A DNA stretch of 64,000 nucleotides, taken from positions 75,216,166-75,280,165 of the forward strand of contig NC_133537.1 of NCBI RefSeq assembly GCF_048544455.1. The letters are read 5' to 3'. Source of the DNA: Silene latifolia (taxonomy: Eukaryota; Streptophyta; Magnoliopsida; Caryophyllales; Caryophyllaceae). Of this stretch, positions 1-9,455 are shown piece by piece. The notes beneath the pieces were generated by a model. The model searched no databases. It was not told the origin of the DNA and saw only the letters and a program-made list of their open reading frames with translations. Both the position numbers and the translations under genes were made by a program. Positions within the stretch are counted from its first letter, which is position 1. Each line of letters begins with the position of its first letter.

Positions 1-685
1 GAATAGGTAAACTATAAATTTTCCCTCCAAAAAGCATCTTTCTAAATAAGGAATCTATTGATAATTTAGTTTTATTCACTAAATAAGGAAATTAATAATT
101 ATAATGTATTTCATTATATAATTCTTTTCATTAAAATTAATCCTCATGAAAGTATATAATTTTCACTAAACACTAGGCTATAACATTTTAACTAAAGTAT
201 AAATAATATAAAACTATAACATATTAAATCTTTTATGGATGCTATTATTTGAGAATGATTTGGCTCATACTATGTATAATCAACACAATAAATCATTATA
301 ATTACTCTCATAACAAAAAATATTGAGATAATTTATAAATTTGAATCATTAGCTTTGTGGTATAAAAAATATTTTTTTTAAAAAAAAAAATACATTTCAG
401 CAAATTAATCAACTCTCTTGAATTAACTTATAGTTTTAATATATTTTTCTCGAAACAAAATACAATAACGAGAAACATGAACAATTAATGAGATACCACT
501 ATTATTTACAGTTCAATTTTACTCAATTTTATTGAATAATTTTACAATTCAATTTTTTTTGTCATTTCAAAACATAATGACGTGAAATATGAAAAATTAA
601 TGAGGTGTTAATTTAGCATGATTAAGTAATACAAAAATAAAAACACTATAAATACCGCGCATTTATTACGCGGGATCTAAACTAG
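1..685 (+). mobile_element. Helitron, 5' part outside the window
   Basis: The 3' end has the Helitron signature: a hairpin with stem CCGCG (655-659) pairing with CGCGG (669-673), then a terminal CTAG at 682-685 followed by T. The sequence matches the complete copy at 5783-6482 almost base for base, so about 16 bases of its 5' end are missing. It has no coding capacity and is therefore non-autonomous. The match to the other copy continues past the Helitron end, so the two copies arose by block duplication and not by independent transposition. Confidence 0.8.
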
Positions 686-816
686 TTACAATATCAATTG
701 CAATTGCAATCAAGGATGACGACGAGTCGTGCAATATCTGTACCTACGGCTAACGACGACAAAAATAATTATAATCGCAAATTCGGTTGTAAGATCGGTG
801 TACGTGAGATAAGAAA

Positions 817-912
817 AATGTGACCACTTTTAATATCAGCTAGTCTTGCTATAGACGGATATATCCGTCTATAGCTAAAGACGGGTCAAATAGCTTGAAA
901 GTGGTGACATTT
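817..912. repeat. Fold-back element, about 96 bp
   Basis: A perfect 28-bp palindrome at 848-875 (each half beginning GCTATAGACGGATA) is flanked by imperfect outer arms that start AATGTGACCACTTT on the left and end AAAGTGGTGACATT on the right. The same structure lies in copy B (palindrome at 6645-6672). It looks like a small fold-back MITE. The motif TATAGACGG recurs near 985 and resembles subterminal sequence of other small elements here. I see no clear target-site duplication. Confidence 0.6.
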
Positions 913-1439
913 TTTGCCCCCACCACCCCACTTGTTGTTTGTCCTATTAGGAATGTGATAATGTATTTGGCCCGTTTTTAGTTATAGACGGATATGTGCC
1001 GTCTATAATGAGATTTTGTGTTTTAATATATATGTGGCCATTTTTGGGTAAGTAGAGACCACTTTTTATGGCGAAATGATCATTTTGATCAAAGTGGTCA
1101 CTATTTATCATAAAGTGGTCAATATTTACGAAAAAATATACTTTTTGCCGTCGTACAAGACCATTGCGATAAAAGGGCAATTTTTAGTGATATTGCCGAT
1201 GAATTCCGCACTCTGTTTCCTGATTATTAATTAGCTAGTTTTTTTTCTTTTTATTTGACCTAATTTTTAAGATCAAATTACTCTATGGTTTAATTTATGT
1301 ATTGCTTCATTTGTTTAAATTTTAAATACGCGAACAAAAACTCTTAACAAAAAACATAAATAATTAAGTTTCAGTTCATTATGAAAAAAAAAACAAACAA
1401 ATAATGCAACTTTTAATGCTACAAATTAAAAAAATAAAG

Positions 1440-1967
1440 ATTTAATTATTAGAAACTGATGACGAATAATAATCTTCATGAAGTTCGGCAACGAACAGGT
1501 CGTAGATCGGCATTTCATTATTTCCCATAGGGGGCACTGCCCCTGTTTCCCATGATAGAGGCACGGTAGTAAGATTGTGAACAGTACTATATTGACTCAA
1601 CAGAAGATGATCAACATGGGTAACAACCAATAGATATGAGCCTTTTTTTCTAGCATCCGAATAGAAGTTCGATTTCCATGCATCTTCTGCCCCAAATCTA
1701 GCCCGTAATTTCTTGCCTGACGAAAACTTTCATGAGAGTTGGCTTCGTAAAACTCCATAAAAACGAAGCCTTGAAAATCCTACCTTTTTGTTGACACAGG
1801 GTGGACTCCTTTCACCGCGGTGAAACCGCAGTCACGAAGCATTTCATCCACGAAAAATCCTTCATTACACCCTTTCCATTTTCATAACGAACAGGGAGAT
1901 TATGCACTATGCAAGTAACGGGATGGACGTAACGAGAATGTGATTGTGGTTCCGGTAAACCAGTCAT
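1440..1967 (-). pseudogene. XS-domain-like gene fragment, broken
   Basis: Read on the minus strand from an ATG at 1967, three frames together give one protein-like stretch. It runs from YVHPVTCIVHNLP through DEMLRDCGF and FQGFVFMEFYEANS to RARFGAEDAWKSNF and KKGSYLLVVTHVD, and ends with a stop near 1442. The order and spacing recall the XS domain of plant SGS3/FDM/IDN2 proteins, which act in RNA silencing and RNA-directed DNA methylation. The matching pattern is an opening YVxPxTxIVxNxP, then DExxRxxGF, a VEF-like strand, and a GxYxxVxxxxD close. A frame change near 1868, a TAG at 1780-1782 and another frame change near 1728 break it. It may have been picked up by the CACTA element whose 3' end lies at 2902. 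The family call is from pattern memory and is tentative; a broken gene fragment is surer. Confidence 0.42.
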
Positions 1968-2189
1968 ATATATATTTTAGAGAGAGAATGAAAGAGTAAA
2001 TATTTGATAAATTTTGATATTCAATTAAAATATTATGAAGATATATTAATAGGCTAAATTGAATATTGAATAGTATAACCCATGCATGCTATATACTCCT
2101 TTATTAAAGTTCTGAGATAATGCATGCTATACTATTCAAGTCATACCTTTTTGCACGTATTAGTCCAATAGAGTTAATAGTGATTCGAA

Positions 2190-2902
2190 AATATGACAAC
2201 GGTTTAAAAGGTAATCGTTCTTTAAAAACGTAACAACGGGTAGAACAAAACCGTTATTGTTATGTACTCCCTCCAATTTCCTATTATCTTCCCTCTTTCC
2301 TTTTTCACACAAGTTTGATTATCTTCCCTCTTTCCTTTTTTTTGGTAAGTTTCATTCATTTTTTATTAATTTCTCTCTCCTAAAAAATCAACAACTCTCA
2401 TTACTTTATTTATTCTTTATTCATCATTCATTCTTTATTATTTTCTCTCACCTATAAATTTCACAACTTACAATACTTTATTCTACTTTATTCCTTCTTT
2501 CTTCCCCTTTCTTAATTTTTGTGCCCAAAAGAAAGGGGAAGATATAAGGAAATAGGAGGGAGTATTAAATAACGGTTTACATCGGTTTTTTATAACCGTT
2601 GATATAAATAATCGATGACGGCTGTTTGTACAACCGTTAACAAATTAAGACAACGGTTGTCAGTCAATCGTTGATAAAATTTATCTACAACGGTTATTAG
2701 AGAAACCGAAGGAATTTAACAACGGTCCTCGGCGGAACCGTTGTAACATGGATATGATAACGGTTTCTGCTAAGAATCGTTTCTCTAATTTGTGCGCTTG
2801 AGGTTTCCGCCAGTATTTTGGCAACTGTTATCTAAGTACTGTTATCATATGCAGTCAACCGTTGTTATATGCTCGTTGTCAATGCGCAGATTTGGCGTAG
2901 TG
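2190..2902 (+). mobile_element. CACTA transposon 3' end with subterminal repeats
   Basis: The segment ends TTTGGCGTAGTG at 2891-2902, the reverse complement of CACTACGCCAAA, which is a CACTA-type (En/Spm, CMC) terminal inverted repeat. Upstream are many direct and inverted copies of ACAACGGTT/AACCGTTGT, the subterminal repeats to which the transposase of such elements binds. The matching 5' end is not visible to the left, so either the element starts outside the window or that end is lost. No transposase gene is visible. A Stowaway MITE interrupts it at 2265-2564. Confidence 0.7.
2265..2564. mobile_element. Stowaway-like MITE with TA target duplication
   Basis: The terminal inverted repeats begin CTCCCTCC and extend for about 28 bp with a few mismatches: left CTCCCTCCAATTTCC, right the complement of CTCCTATTTCC. 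The element is flanked by TA on both sides (2265-2266 and 2563-2564), as expected for Tc1/mariner-derived Stowaway MITEs. The interior is AT-rich with no real gene; the 66-codon ORF inside is low-complexity. It sits within the CACTA subterminal repeats, so it is the younger insertion. Confidence 0.75.
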
Positions 2903-3499
2903 GTGCCTCTAAAAAACTTTCAACTTACATCAATTAAGACAAAAACTGGAGTCGATGCATGAAAGTTGAGCGAGATTCAACTAAGAAAAAGGAATTCAAG
3001 GTATAAACTGTAGAGCAACAACAAATTAAGCAAGAGTGAAGCAGGAATGGAATTAGGATTACGTTTCTTAAAATTAGACAGATTAGGGGGGAGATTAAAA
3101 AAACTATTGAAGTAATTAATGAAAATTATGAAAATTATTACGAAACAACGAAACTTACATGACGAATAATCTCTGAAATTTGATGAAATTAGAGAATTGA
3201 TGGGATGAATTTGAGCGAAACACATTGGGGGTTTTGTGCGAAAGAGTGAGAGTTAGAGTGAAAGCCTGGGGGCGTCGGTTGCCGGTTCGTGTCACCGGAA
3301 GCAACTGCTGGTGTTCGTCGGAGGATAGTGGTCATCGGTGGACGGTGGATGTGAGGGATGAGAGAGATTGGAAGTGAGAATGTCGGGTGGCTTTATGTTA
3401 ACTGGGTTGAGTTTGTGAGATGCAACTATGCAAGTAGTGTTTAATCTTGGTCATTCATTATTTAATCTGAACAGGCAGCGTTTAGTTCGCCCATTCTCA
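2903..3499. other. Unassigned stretch, no supported gene
   Basis: This lies between the CACTA end and the next Helitron. It holds short ORFs only; the 82-codon minus ORF at 2977-3225 is Leu/Ser/Asn-rich and unlike any family I know. The part at 3240-3420 is more GC-rich (repeated GGTGG/GTCGG words) than its surroundings and could be a relic of a gene or promoter, but nothing firm supports this. Confidence 0.4.
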
Positions 3500-4045
3500 T
3501 CCCCACTAAACTAAAAGAATAAAAAAGTCAATGTTTTTTCCGCCTAAATGCATTCTCCTATAAGTGAGCCTCTTTTTTTTCGTCATCTTAATTCACTATC
3601 ATTCAATACATTAGTGGGCCAACGAAAAATTCAATGTGTAAGTATAATTTTCTCTGTAAGACAAGAAAATCCCCAAACATTGATATTTTATATTGATATC
3701 ACCTTATTTAATACTAATAGAATTTCCATAACTATATGCGCAATCTTTGCCACAAATAAAATACTCAGTATCCTATATTGCTATACACAGAAAAGTTCTA
3801 TTTCCAAACATTATAGTGTTTGTATAAAATATAATATAGATTATAGAGTATAATTAAAGAGCATAATTAATACAAATAAAATCTCCAAAATCGTATGATG
3901 TATAAATAAATTTTGATGTATAAATAAATTTTGCCTTTTTAAATAATTTACATACTATTATAACTACAACCCATTTATGTAAAAATTAAAGCTCAATTAG
4001 TTTAACCCTCACAAATACCGTGCTTTAACACGAGATCTCAACTAG
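3500..4045 (+). mobile_element. Non-autonomous Helitron, 546 bp
   Basis: It starts TCCCCACTAAACTAAAAGAA after an A (3499). It ends with a weak hairpin (CCGTG at 4018-4022 and CACG around 4029-4032), then ATCTCAACTAG and a flanking T (4046). Start and end match the other Helitrons of the window in layout, with an A/T target and no duplication. The 101-codon ORF inside (3548-3853) is AT-rich and has no helicase motifs, so I do not treat it as a gene. Confidence 0.65.
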
Positions 4046-4111
4046 TTGAACAATAACTCGTAGAGGAACCCGATTCTAATACTCTGTCCTAGTCCTTCAA
4101 GAAAACAAAAA

Positions 4112-4549
4112 CGGAAAATGCACTTGGTGCCCTTGAGGTTTGATATTTTGCCCAAAATACTCAATTTGTTTATCCGAAAAATTTTAAGAGGTCAAACTCG
4201 TGGTTATGAGCTCAGAAAGTGACGATTTTTTTTTTCAAATTGATCAACTTTCCAAGAACTACGACTTGAAAAAAAATTGTCGAGTTTGTAATTCGTGACC
4301 AAGAGATATAGTACCTCAAAGTTTGTTCGGTCAAAAAAACTTTGACATACAATAACTCCTAGCCTCGGAATCCAAACACAACAATTTTTTTTTCAAATCG
4401 TAGTTATCGTAAAGATGATTGATTTGAAAAAAAAAATATCACTTTATGAACTCGTAAACACGTGTTATGGCCTCTTAAAATTTTTCGGATAAAAAAATTG
4501 GGTATTTCGAACAAAATGTCAAACCCAAAAGCACCACGGGCATTTTCCG
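4112..4549. mobile_element. Fold-back or MULE-like MITE with ~85-bp inverted repeats
   Basis: The first 85 or so bases (starting CGGAAAATGC) are an imperfect inverted repeat of the last 85 (ending GCATTTTCCG). Shared blocks include TATCCGAAAAATTTTAAGAGG and the poly-A/T tracts in the middle. Long terminal inverted repeats and no ORF point to a fold-back or Mutator-like MITE. No clean target-site duplication is seen; both flanks are A-rich. Confidence 0.65.
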
Positions 4550-4759
4550 AAACTAAAATCTTCTTGTATATCACAAATTCTTACATATAATGGCAAAATC
4601 ATTTGTCAATTTGCAATTCATGGACTATACAACCAGTTGTATATGTTGTACAGTGTAGAATCGGAGCTTTGTGATAAAATATCCGAGCTTTATGTTAAAG
4701 AATATGAAAGAATATGAGCTTTATTAGAAAGTATTGAGTTCATCCATCCATCTCCCTTA

Positions 4760-5473
4760 TCTCCCTTACTACTAAGAGAATACAAATTCTTAGTAGTTTT
4801 CCAGCCAATGCTACAAACTGGAAAATGGGCTAGATCTTTGGATGACAAACTAGATTATTATTGGGCTATAAAAATTTATTGGGCTCAAATCTCTTCTATT
4901 CTAACTAATATTCTGATAATGAGTGATAATAATGAAAGAGATGGACCCACTATTAATTCAGGGCGAAATCTCTATTCCATCTCATGTTCCATCTTGTATC
5001 TCATTAATTCTCCTAATGACACATTAGCACTTCAAGATATAATATTATCAATTTTATTATTTCAAGTGTGATGTGTCAAAATCTTAAGGGATGAGTCACA
5101 AGATGAAACATAAAAGCGGGACAGGTAATCTCTACTCCCAAAGGAGCTAATTGGCTAAAATATATATTTTATATTCTGACTAATATTCTTACTAATTAAT
5201 GAAAGTGGACCCACTGTTAATTAGTTCGATTATTTTACTAACACTAATTGGCAAGTTTATACCGTATTTACATAAATACTCAAATGATTTACACAATATA
5301 CATAATCCCTATCGAAATTATCTCACAAATTCTTTACCCTCTTAATAATACATAACTCCAAATTGTTAATTAGTTTAATAATTTAAAAAATATTTATACA
5401 AAATTTTATTGAGAGTGCCTCTTTAGAAAACAAATCTAAAAAGTACCATGCTGTAGCACGGGAGTTACACTAG
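4760..5473 (+). mobile_element. Non-autonomous Helitron, 714 bp
   Basis: It starts TCTCCCTTACTACTAAGAGA after A (4759). The 3' end has the hairpin arms of CCATGCTGTAGCACGG, then GAGTTACACTAG and T (5474). It is closely related to the Helitron in the chromovirus LTR (38007-38762): both start with TACTACTAAGAGAATA and both have the AAAAAGTACC block before the hairpin. The 87-codon ORF at 4808-5071 has no Rep/helicase features and is taken as chance. Confidence 0.75.
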
Positions 5474-5782
5474 TTTACACATTAAAAACATAAACTTTAA
5501 ATTAGCTCAGAAAGAATACACATAAACTCGAATTCTTATACTTAGTTGTATCATACTTATGATACAACTGGATGTATAATCCTATTTGTGGTCAATTTGT
5601 ACGGATCCGCTGATTCATCTATGAAAATCTTGCCTAAATCTAAGCCAGTGAGATACAATATCTGTACCTCAAGCTGCGCTACAAAGAGTATTTAATTATT
5701 TACTATTTGTAACATACGTTCATACGATTGGATCAAAATAATATTAGTATATATAATATGACGACAAAAATAATAATAACAA
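5474..5782. other. AT-rich spacer between two Helitrons
   Basis: No gene is seen. It contains CAATATCTGTACCT followed by ATGACGACAAAAATAAT. The same two words occur in the same order just after the Helitron ends in copies A and B (near 730 and 6528), so this may be a related flank. The 61-codon minus ORF that begins at 5877 is not supported as a gene. Confidence 0.4.
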
Positions 5783-6482
5783 TCCCTATCTACTAAAAGA
5801 ATAGGTAAACTATAAATTTTCCCTCCAAAAAGCATATTTCTAAATAAGAAATCTATTGATAATTTAGTTTTATTCACTAAATAAGGAAATTAATAATTAT
5901 AATGTATTTCATTATATAATTCTTTTCATTAAAATTAATCCTCATGAAAGTATATAATTTTCACTAAACACTAGGCTATAACATTTTAATTAAAGTATAA
6001 ATAATATAAAACTATAACCTATTAAATCTTTTATGGATGCTATTATTTGAGAATGATTTGGCTCATACTATGTATAATCAACACAATAAATCATTATAAT
6101 TACTCTCATAACAAAAAACATTGAGATAATTTATAAATTTGAATCATTAGCTTTGTGGTATAAAAAATATTTTTTTTTTAAAAAAAAATACATTTCAGCA
6201 AATTAATCAACTCTCTTGAATTAACTTATAGTTTTAATATATTTTTCTCGAAACAAAATACAATAACGAGAAATATGAACAATTAATGAGATACCACTAT
6301 TATTTACAGTTCAATTTTACTCAGTTTTATTGAATAATTTTACAATTCATTTTTTTTTGTCATTTCAAACATAATGACGTGAAATATGAAAAATTAATGA
6401 GGTGTTAATTTAGCATGATTAAGTAATACAAAAATAAAAACACTATAAATACCGCGCATTTATTACGCGGGATCTAAACTAG
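5783..6482 (+). mobile_element. Non-autonomous Helitron, 700 bp (complete copy)
   Basis: It starts TCCCTATCTACTAAAAGAAT after A (5782). It ends with hairpin stem CCGCG/CGCGG, then GATCTAAACTAG and T (6483). It is the full-length version of the partial copy at 1-685. There is no transposase, so it would depend on a RepHel protein from elsewhere. Confidence 0.8.
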
Positions 6483-7186
6483 TTACAATATCAATTGCAA
6501 TTGGAATCAAGGATGACGACGAGTCGTGCAATATCTGTACCTACGGCTAACGACGACAAAAATAATTATAATCGCAAATTCGGTTGTAAGATCGGTGTAC
6601 GTGCGATAAGAAAAATGTGACCACTTTTAATATCAGCTAGTCTTGCTATAGACGGATATATCCGTCTATAGCTAAAGACGGGTCAAATAGCTTGAAAGTG
6701 GTGACATTTTTGGCCCCCACCACCCCACTTGTTGTTTGTTCTATTAGGAATGTGATAATGTATTTGACCCGTTTTTAGTTATAGATGGATATGTGCCGTC
6801 TATAATGAGATTCAATTGGTCTCCCTTGTGACGGGTTACCATTTGTGACGGATATTTTGTGAGATAAAATGGTAACAAAATGGGTTAGTGGAGAAAGGGG
6901 ACCACATGAATAGTGTTGCAGAGAGAGAAAAAGTGGGTACATTGTGAGGTAAAATGGTATCCGTCTTCAGCTTGTGACGGATATGTCATGTCTTCAATGA
7001 GAATTTGTGAATGAGATTTTGTGTTTTAATATATATGTGGCCATTTTTGGGTAAGTAGAGACCACTTTTTATGGCGAAATGATCATTTTGTTCAAAGTGG
7101 TCACTATTTATCATAAAGTGGTCAATATTTACGAAAAAATATACTTTTTGCCGTCGTACAAGACCATTGCGATAAAAGGGCAATTT
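5799..7186 (+). repeat. Direct repeat copy B, with MITE insertion
   Basis: Copy B of the block at 1-1185. It keeps the Helitron, the fold-back palindrome (6645-6672) and the downstream AT-rich part. It differs by a 197-bp insertion at 6813-7009 and by scattered point changes. About 4.6 kb of other transposon sequence separates the copies. Confidence 0.9.
6813..7009. mobile_element. MULE-like MITE, 197 bp, 9-bp target duplication
   Basis: The insertion is present in copy B and absent from copy A. It is bounded by AATGAGATT at 6804-6812 and 7010-7018, and the empty site in copy A has one AATGAGATT (1007-1015). A 9-bp duplication is typical of Mutator-like elements. The interior carries TTGTGACGG and TAAAATGGTA words near both ends, in partly inverted arrangement. 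No ORF is present. Confidence 0.8.
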
Positions 7187-7568
7187 TAATATTTACGAAA
7201 TTTTTACCGGTCACGAGTATTACTACATGTGACATTACCAATAACTAAACTAGCTGATATCTGGAATCAAATTATAATAAAAATGAAATAATGGGTATGG
7301 CGAAGTTAATTATTAAAAACTATTTCATGTAGTTTATTGTGGTGAAAATTGTTGTGTAAATTAAAAACAATAGTAGAATCCCTTATTGAAGTGGAGATTC
7401 TGGCAATTCTCGACGCTTTCATAATAAGACTTGCTTGTGACTATTACAAGCCCTCTCCCACTTGATTCTAGATTTTCCATTTGCATCTTCTGAGATGTCA
7501 ACTTCGTGACGAAAAATGACCGTCACAAATGAAAATTTGTGAAGCTTTCAATAGGTTTCAAAGAATAA
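7187..7568. other. Unassigned AT-rich stretch
   Basis: I see no gene, no long inverted repeat and no element end. ACGAAAAATGACCGTCACAAATG (about 7509-7531) contains a small inverted repeat around CGTCAC/GTGACG words like those in the nearby MULE-like MITE. Confidence 0.35.
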
Positions 7569-7578
7569 TACTCCCTGC

Positions 7579-7852
7579 TAGAGCTGGCCACAGGTCGGGT
7601 TTGGGTCTTGTCAGGCTCCCCCAAATGGGCCCTTAACCAGCCCATGAAAGGGTTTTAGGCGAGTTTGGGCGGGGCGGGCGGGCGGGCCATACTTATTTAT
7701 TTTTATTTTTCTATAATTTTGGCTGGCCGGGTTTGAAATTTTGAACCCGAACTCGGCCTGGATATGGGGCGGGCCTGGAGGGTCAGTGATCGGGTCGGAT
7801 GTGACGGTGGCGCGAGTGGAGCCGGGCTGGCCTGTTACTTTGGCCGGTTCTA
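7579..7852. mobile_element. hAT-type MITE, 274 bp, 8-bp target duplication
   Basis: It is bounded by CTCCCTGC at 7571-7578 and 7853-7860, the 8-bp duplication expected of hAT elements. The terminal inverted repeats are TAGAGCTGGCCA (left) and the complement of TAGAACCGGCCA (right). The interior is unusually GC-rich (runs of GGGCGGGCGGG near 7670) against an AT-rich background. The overlapping 102-codon minus ORF is an artefact of that composition. Confidence 0.85.
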
Positions 7853-7979
7853 CTCCCTGCCATTCACTCATTTCCCAGATCATTTTTGTACAAGAAATAA
7901 GTAAATGATTTTGGACCACCTAAAAAACTTTAACCCATTCTACCCTACATGCAATGTTTTCAAAAGAGAAAGAGTATGC

Positions 7980-8223
7980 CTCCTGAGAGACGGTCTCTTA
8001 ATAAGATTTATTGAGAGACCATTGTACAATTTTAAGAAAAAATGGTACTAAAGTTAATAAAATAAGTACAAATTATGATTAATGGTAAAATGGGTACATT
8101 TATTATGTAAATAGGTACGAAAATACTATGTCACGATCAACCATAAAAGGGGTACGAAATACAAATAAAAGGGTACGAAAGATTGGTCTCTCAATAACTT
8201 AGTGAGAGACCGTCTCTCCCAAG
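7980..8223. mobile_element. MITE with ~39-bp inverted repeats
   Basis: The left arm reads GAGAGACGGTCTCTTAATAA and on to ATTGAGAGACC; the right arm is its near complement, ending GAGACCGTCTCTCCC. The core is AT-rich and repeats GGTAC(G/A)AAA words. There is no ORF, and the target duplication could not be fixed. Confidence 0.65.
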
Positions 8224-8549
8224 TTTTAGTGAAAGAGAAAAGAGGGAATAAAATCCGACTAGCATAATAAGGAAATTGGGAAGAAATGAGTGAATAAAAT
8301 GAAGTATATTGCAGGTATGGTTCTTTTTAACTGCATGAGCTTGCTCAACCAAGTAGTATTTTGGTAAAATTGGGAAGAAATGAGTGAATATGACGTAGTA
8401 TATGGATTTCAAGGCAGGGGCGGAACTGGGCGGAGGCCTGTAGAGTGTAGATCGAGTAGTATTTTGGTAAAATTATATATAATTGATCGTGTAAGAACAT
8501 AGCATACAAATTGCTTTGGTCTGCTGGCTTGTTACTTCTTTCCCATGCC
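8224..8549. other. Unassigned stretch before the Athila LTR region
   Basis: It contains two copies of GGGAAGAAATGAGTGAATA (about 8278 and 8370) and of AGTAGTATTTTGGTAAAATT (about 8352 and 8455), indicating local duplication. A short CAGGGGCGGAAC word near 8413 recalls the ends of hAT elements, but no partner end is seen. Confidence 0.35.
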
Positions 8550-9287
8550 TGACATTTTAATTTTGCTATACTTTTTCCTTGATTTCCGCAGAAGGTTGTG
8601 TGGCCTGTGGGATTCCGTTGTTTATGGCCTACAGGCTTCTTCCCAAGTACAGAGTATTGGTTTTTTGTACAGAGTATTGGTTTTTTGAACATAATTTTGG
8701 AGCAACGTAGGATTATTTATTTGTTTCGTCCATTTTAATTTTATACATTTCTTAAACAATTTATGTTTTAAAAATATGTAAAAAATATTATAAACAAAGA
8801 ATGAAATAGGAATAAGGGATAATGGATGAGAATATTCCAACTTATGTCCTTCTTCTCATATTAATCCATACTAACGATTAACTGAGAAAAATCCAACTTA
8901 TTATCTCATTTATCTTCCACTAAACTTATGGAAGGGATACTTAATGAAGCGGTTACCTAAGATTTATATTACTGATAGTGCCATTTTATATCGTGTAAAT
9001 TAGGTGTTCTTAATCAAATAAAGTAGTCATGCGGAGTAGTTTAGGATGAAATAAAGCAAGTTTCGAGTTAAGTATGGAGTGTGCCTCTTAAATGTTTTAC
9101 TTGTTGGTTTAATGCTTTTTTGTGGTTGATTCATGGTACGGAATGGCGGTGGAACAAGCCAAGCCGGGTCAAACCACGACCCTTCAAGCCGAGCCAAAAG
9201 AGGAAGTGAACCACGACCTAGGAGAACCAAAAAATATGAAGGATAGAAGAAAGGAAGGCAAAAATCGAAGCTCAACAATCAGACCAA

Positions 9288-9365
9288 AACTGCAGGCTGC
9301 TGCCTCCACTGGAGCCTGTGGTGACCACCGTAGTCTGCGGCTGCCATCGGAGCCTGCGGCCCCCT
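9288..9365 (+). repeat. GC-rich GCCTGCGG repeat block upstream of a TATA box
   Basis: Four to five diverged units of about 20 bp built on GCCTGCGGnnACCACCG. The same block is in the second LTR copy at 10250-10325 and again inside the Athila-1 body at 19117-19200. In the LTR it ends about 85 bp before TATATAA (9449-9455), where U3 regulatory sequence is expected. Confidence 0.6.
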
Positions 9366-9448
9366 GAAGTTGCCACATCATCTAAATCCCGTCTTATGTG
9401 TTGATTGGAGGCCCAATTCCGTGTTTAACCTAGGAAGAAGTGCAACAC

Positions 9449-9455
9449 TATATAA
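9449..9455 (+). promoter_or_regulatory. TATA box of the Athila LTR, first copy
   Basis: TATATAA within CACTATATAAGCC, followed about 50 bp later by ATCTTGTAATAATGAAAC, which fits an R/poly(A)-signal region. The duplicated box is at 10410-10416. Confidence 0.5.

Larger units (their letters stand above)
1..1185 (+). repeat. Direct repeat copy A (Helitron plus flank)
   Basis: Position 1 aligns with 5799, and the match runs to about 1185 (about 7186 in copy B), where the sequences diverge after a shared GGGCAATTTT. The only large difference is a 197-bp MITE present in copy B alone. Single-base differences are few. The left end lies outside the window, so the true length is unknown. The part right of the Helitron (686-1185) is AT-rich with fold-back sequence and no gene. 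Confidence 0.9.
7569..8307. mobile_element. Possible composite Stowaway-like MITE holding two MITEs
   Basis: The outer ends are TACTCCCTGC then CATTCACTCATTTCC on the left and GGGAAGAAATGAGTGAATA then GAAGTA on the right, which are imperfect inverted repeats with TA at the edges. Inside are the hAT MITE (7579-7852) and a second inverted-repeat MITE (7980-8223). A second copy of the right-end sequence lies at about 8370-8402, so the true right border is uncertain. Confidence 0.4.

Noticed and set aside
4808..5071. 87-codon ORF as a Helitron gene
   Set aside because: No Rep or helicase motif, and the related Helitron at 38007 does not keep an equivalent frame on that strand.
7611..7919. 102-codon minus-strand ORF
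   Set aside because: It reads through the GC-rich hAT MITE and its flank; composition explains the open frame and there is no family signature.
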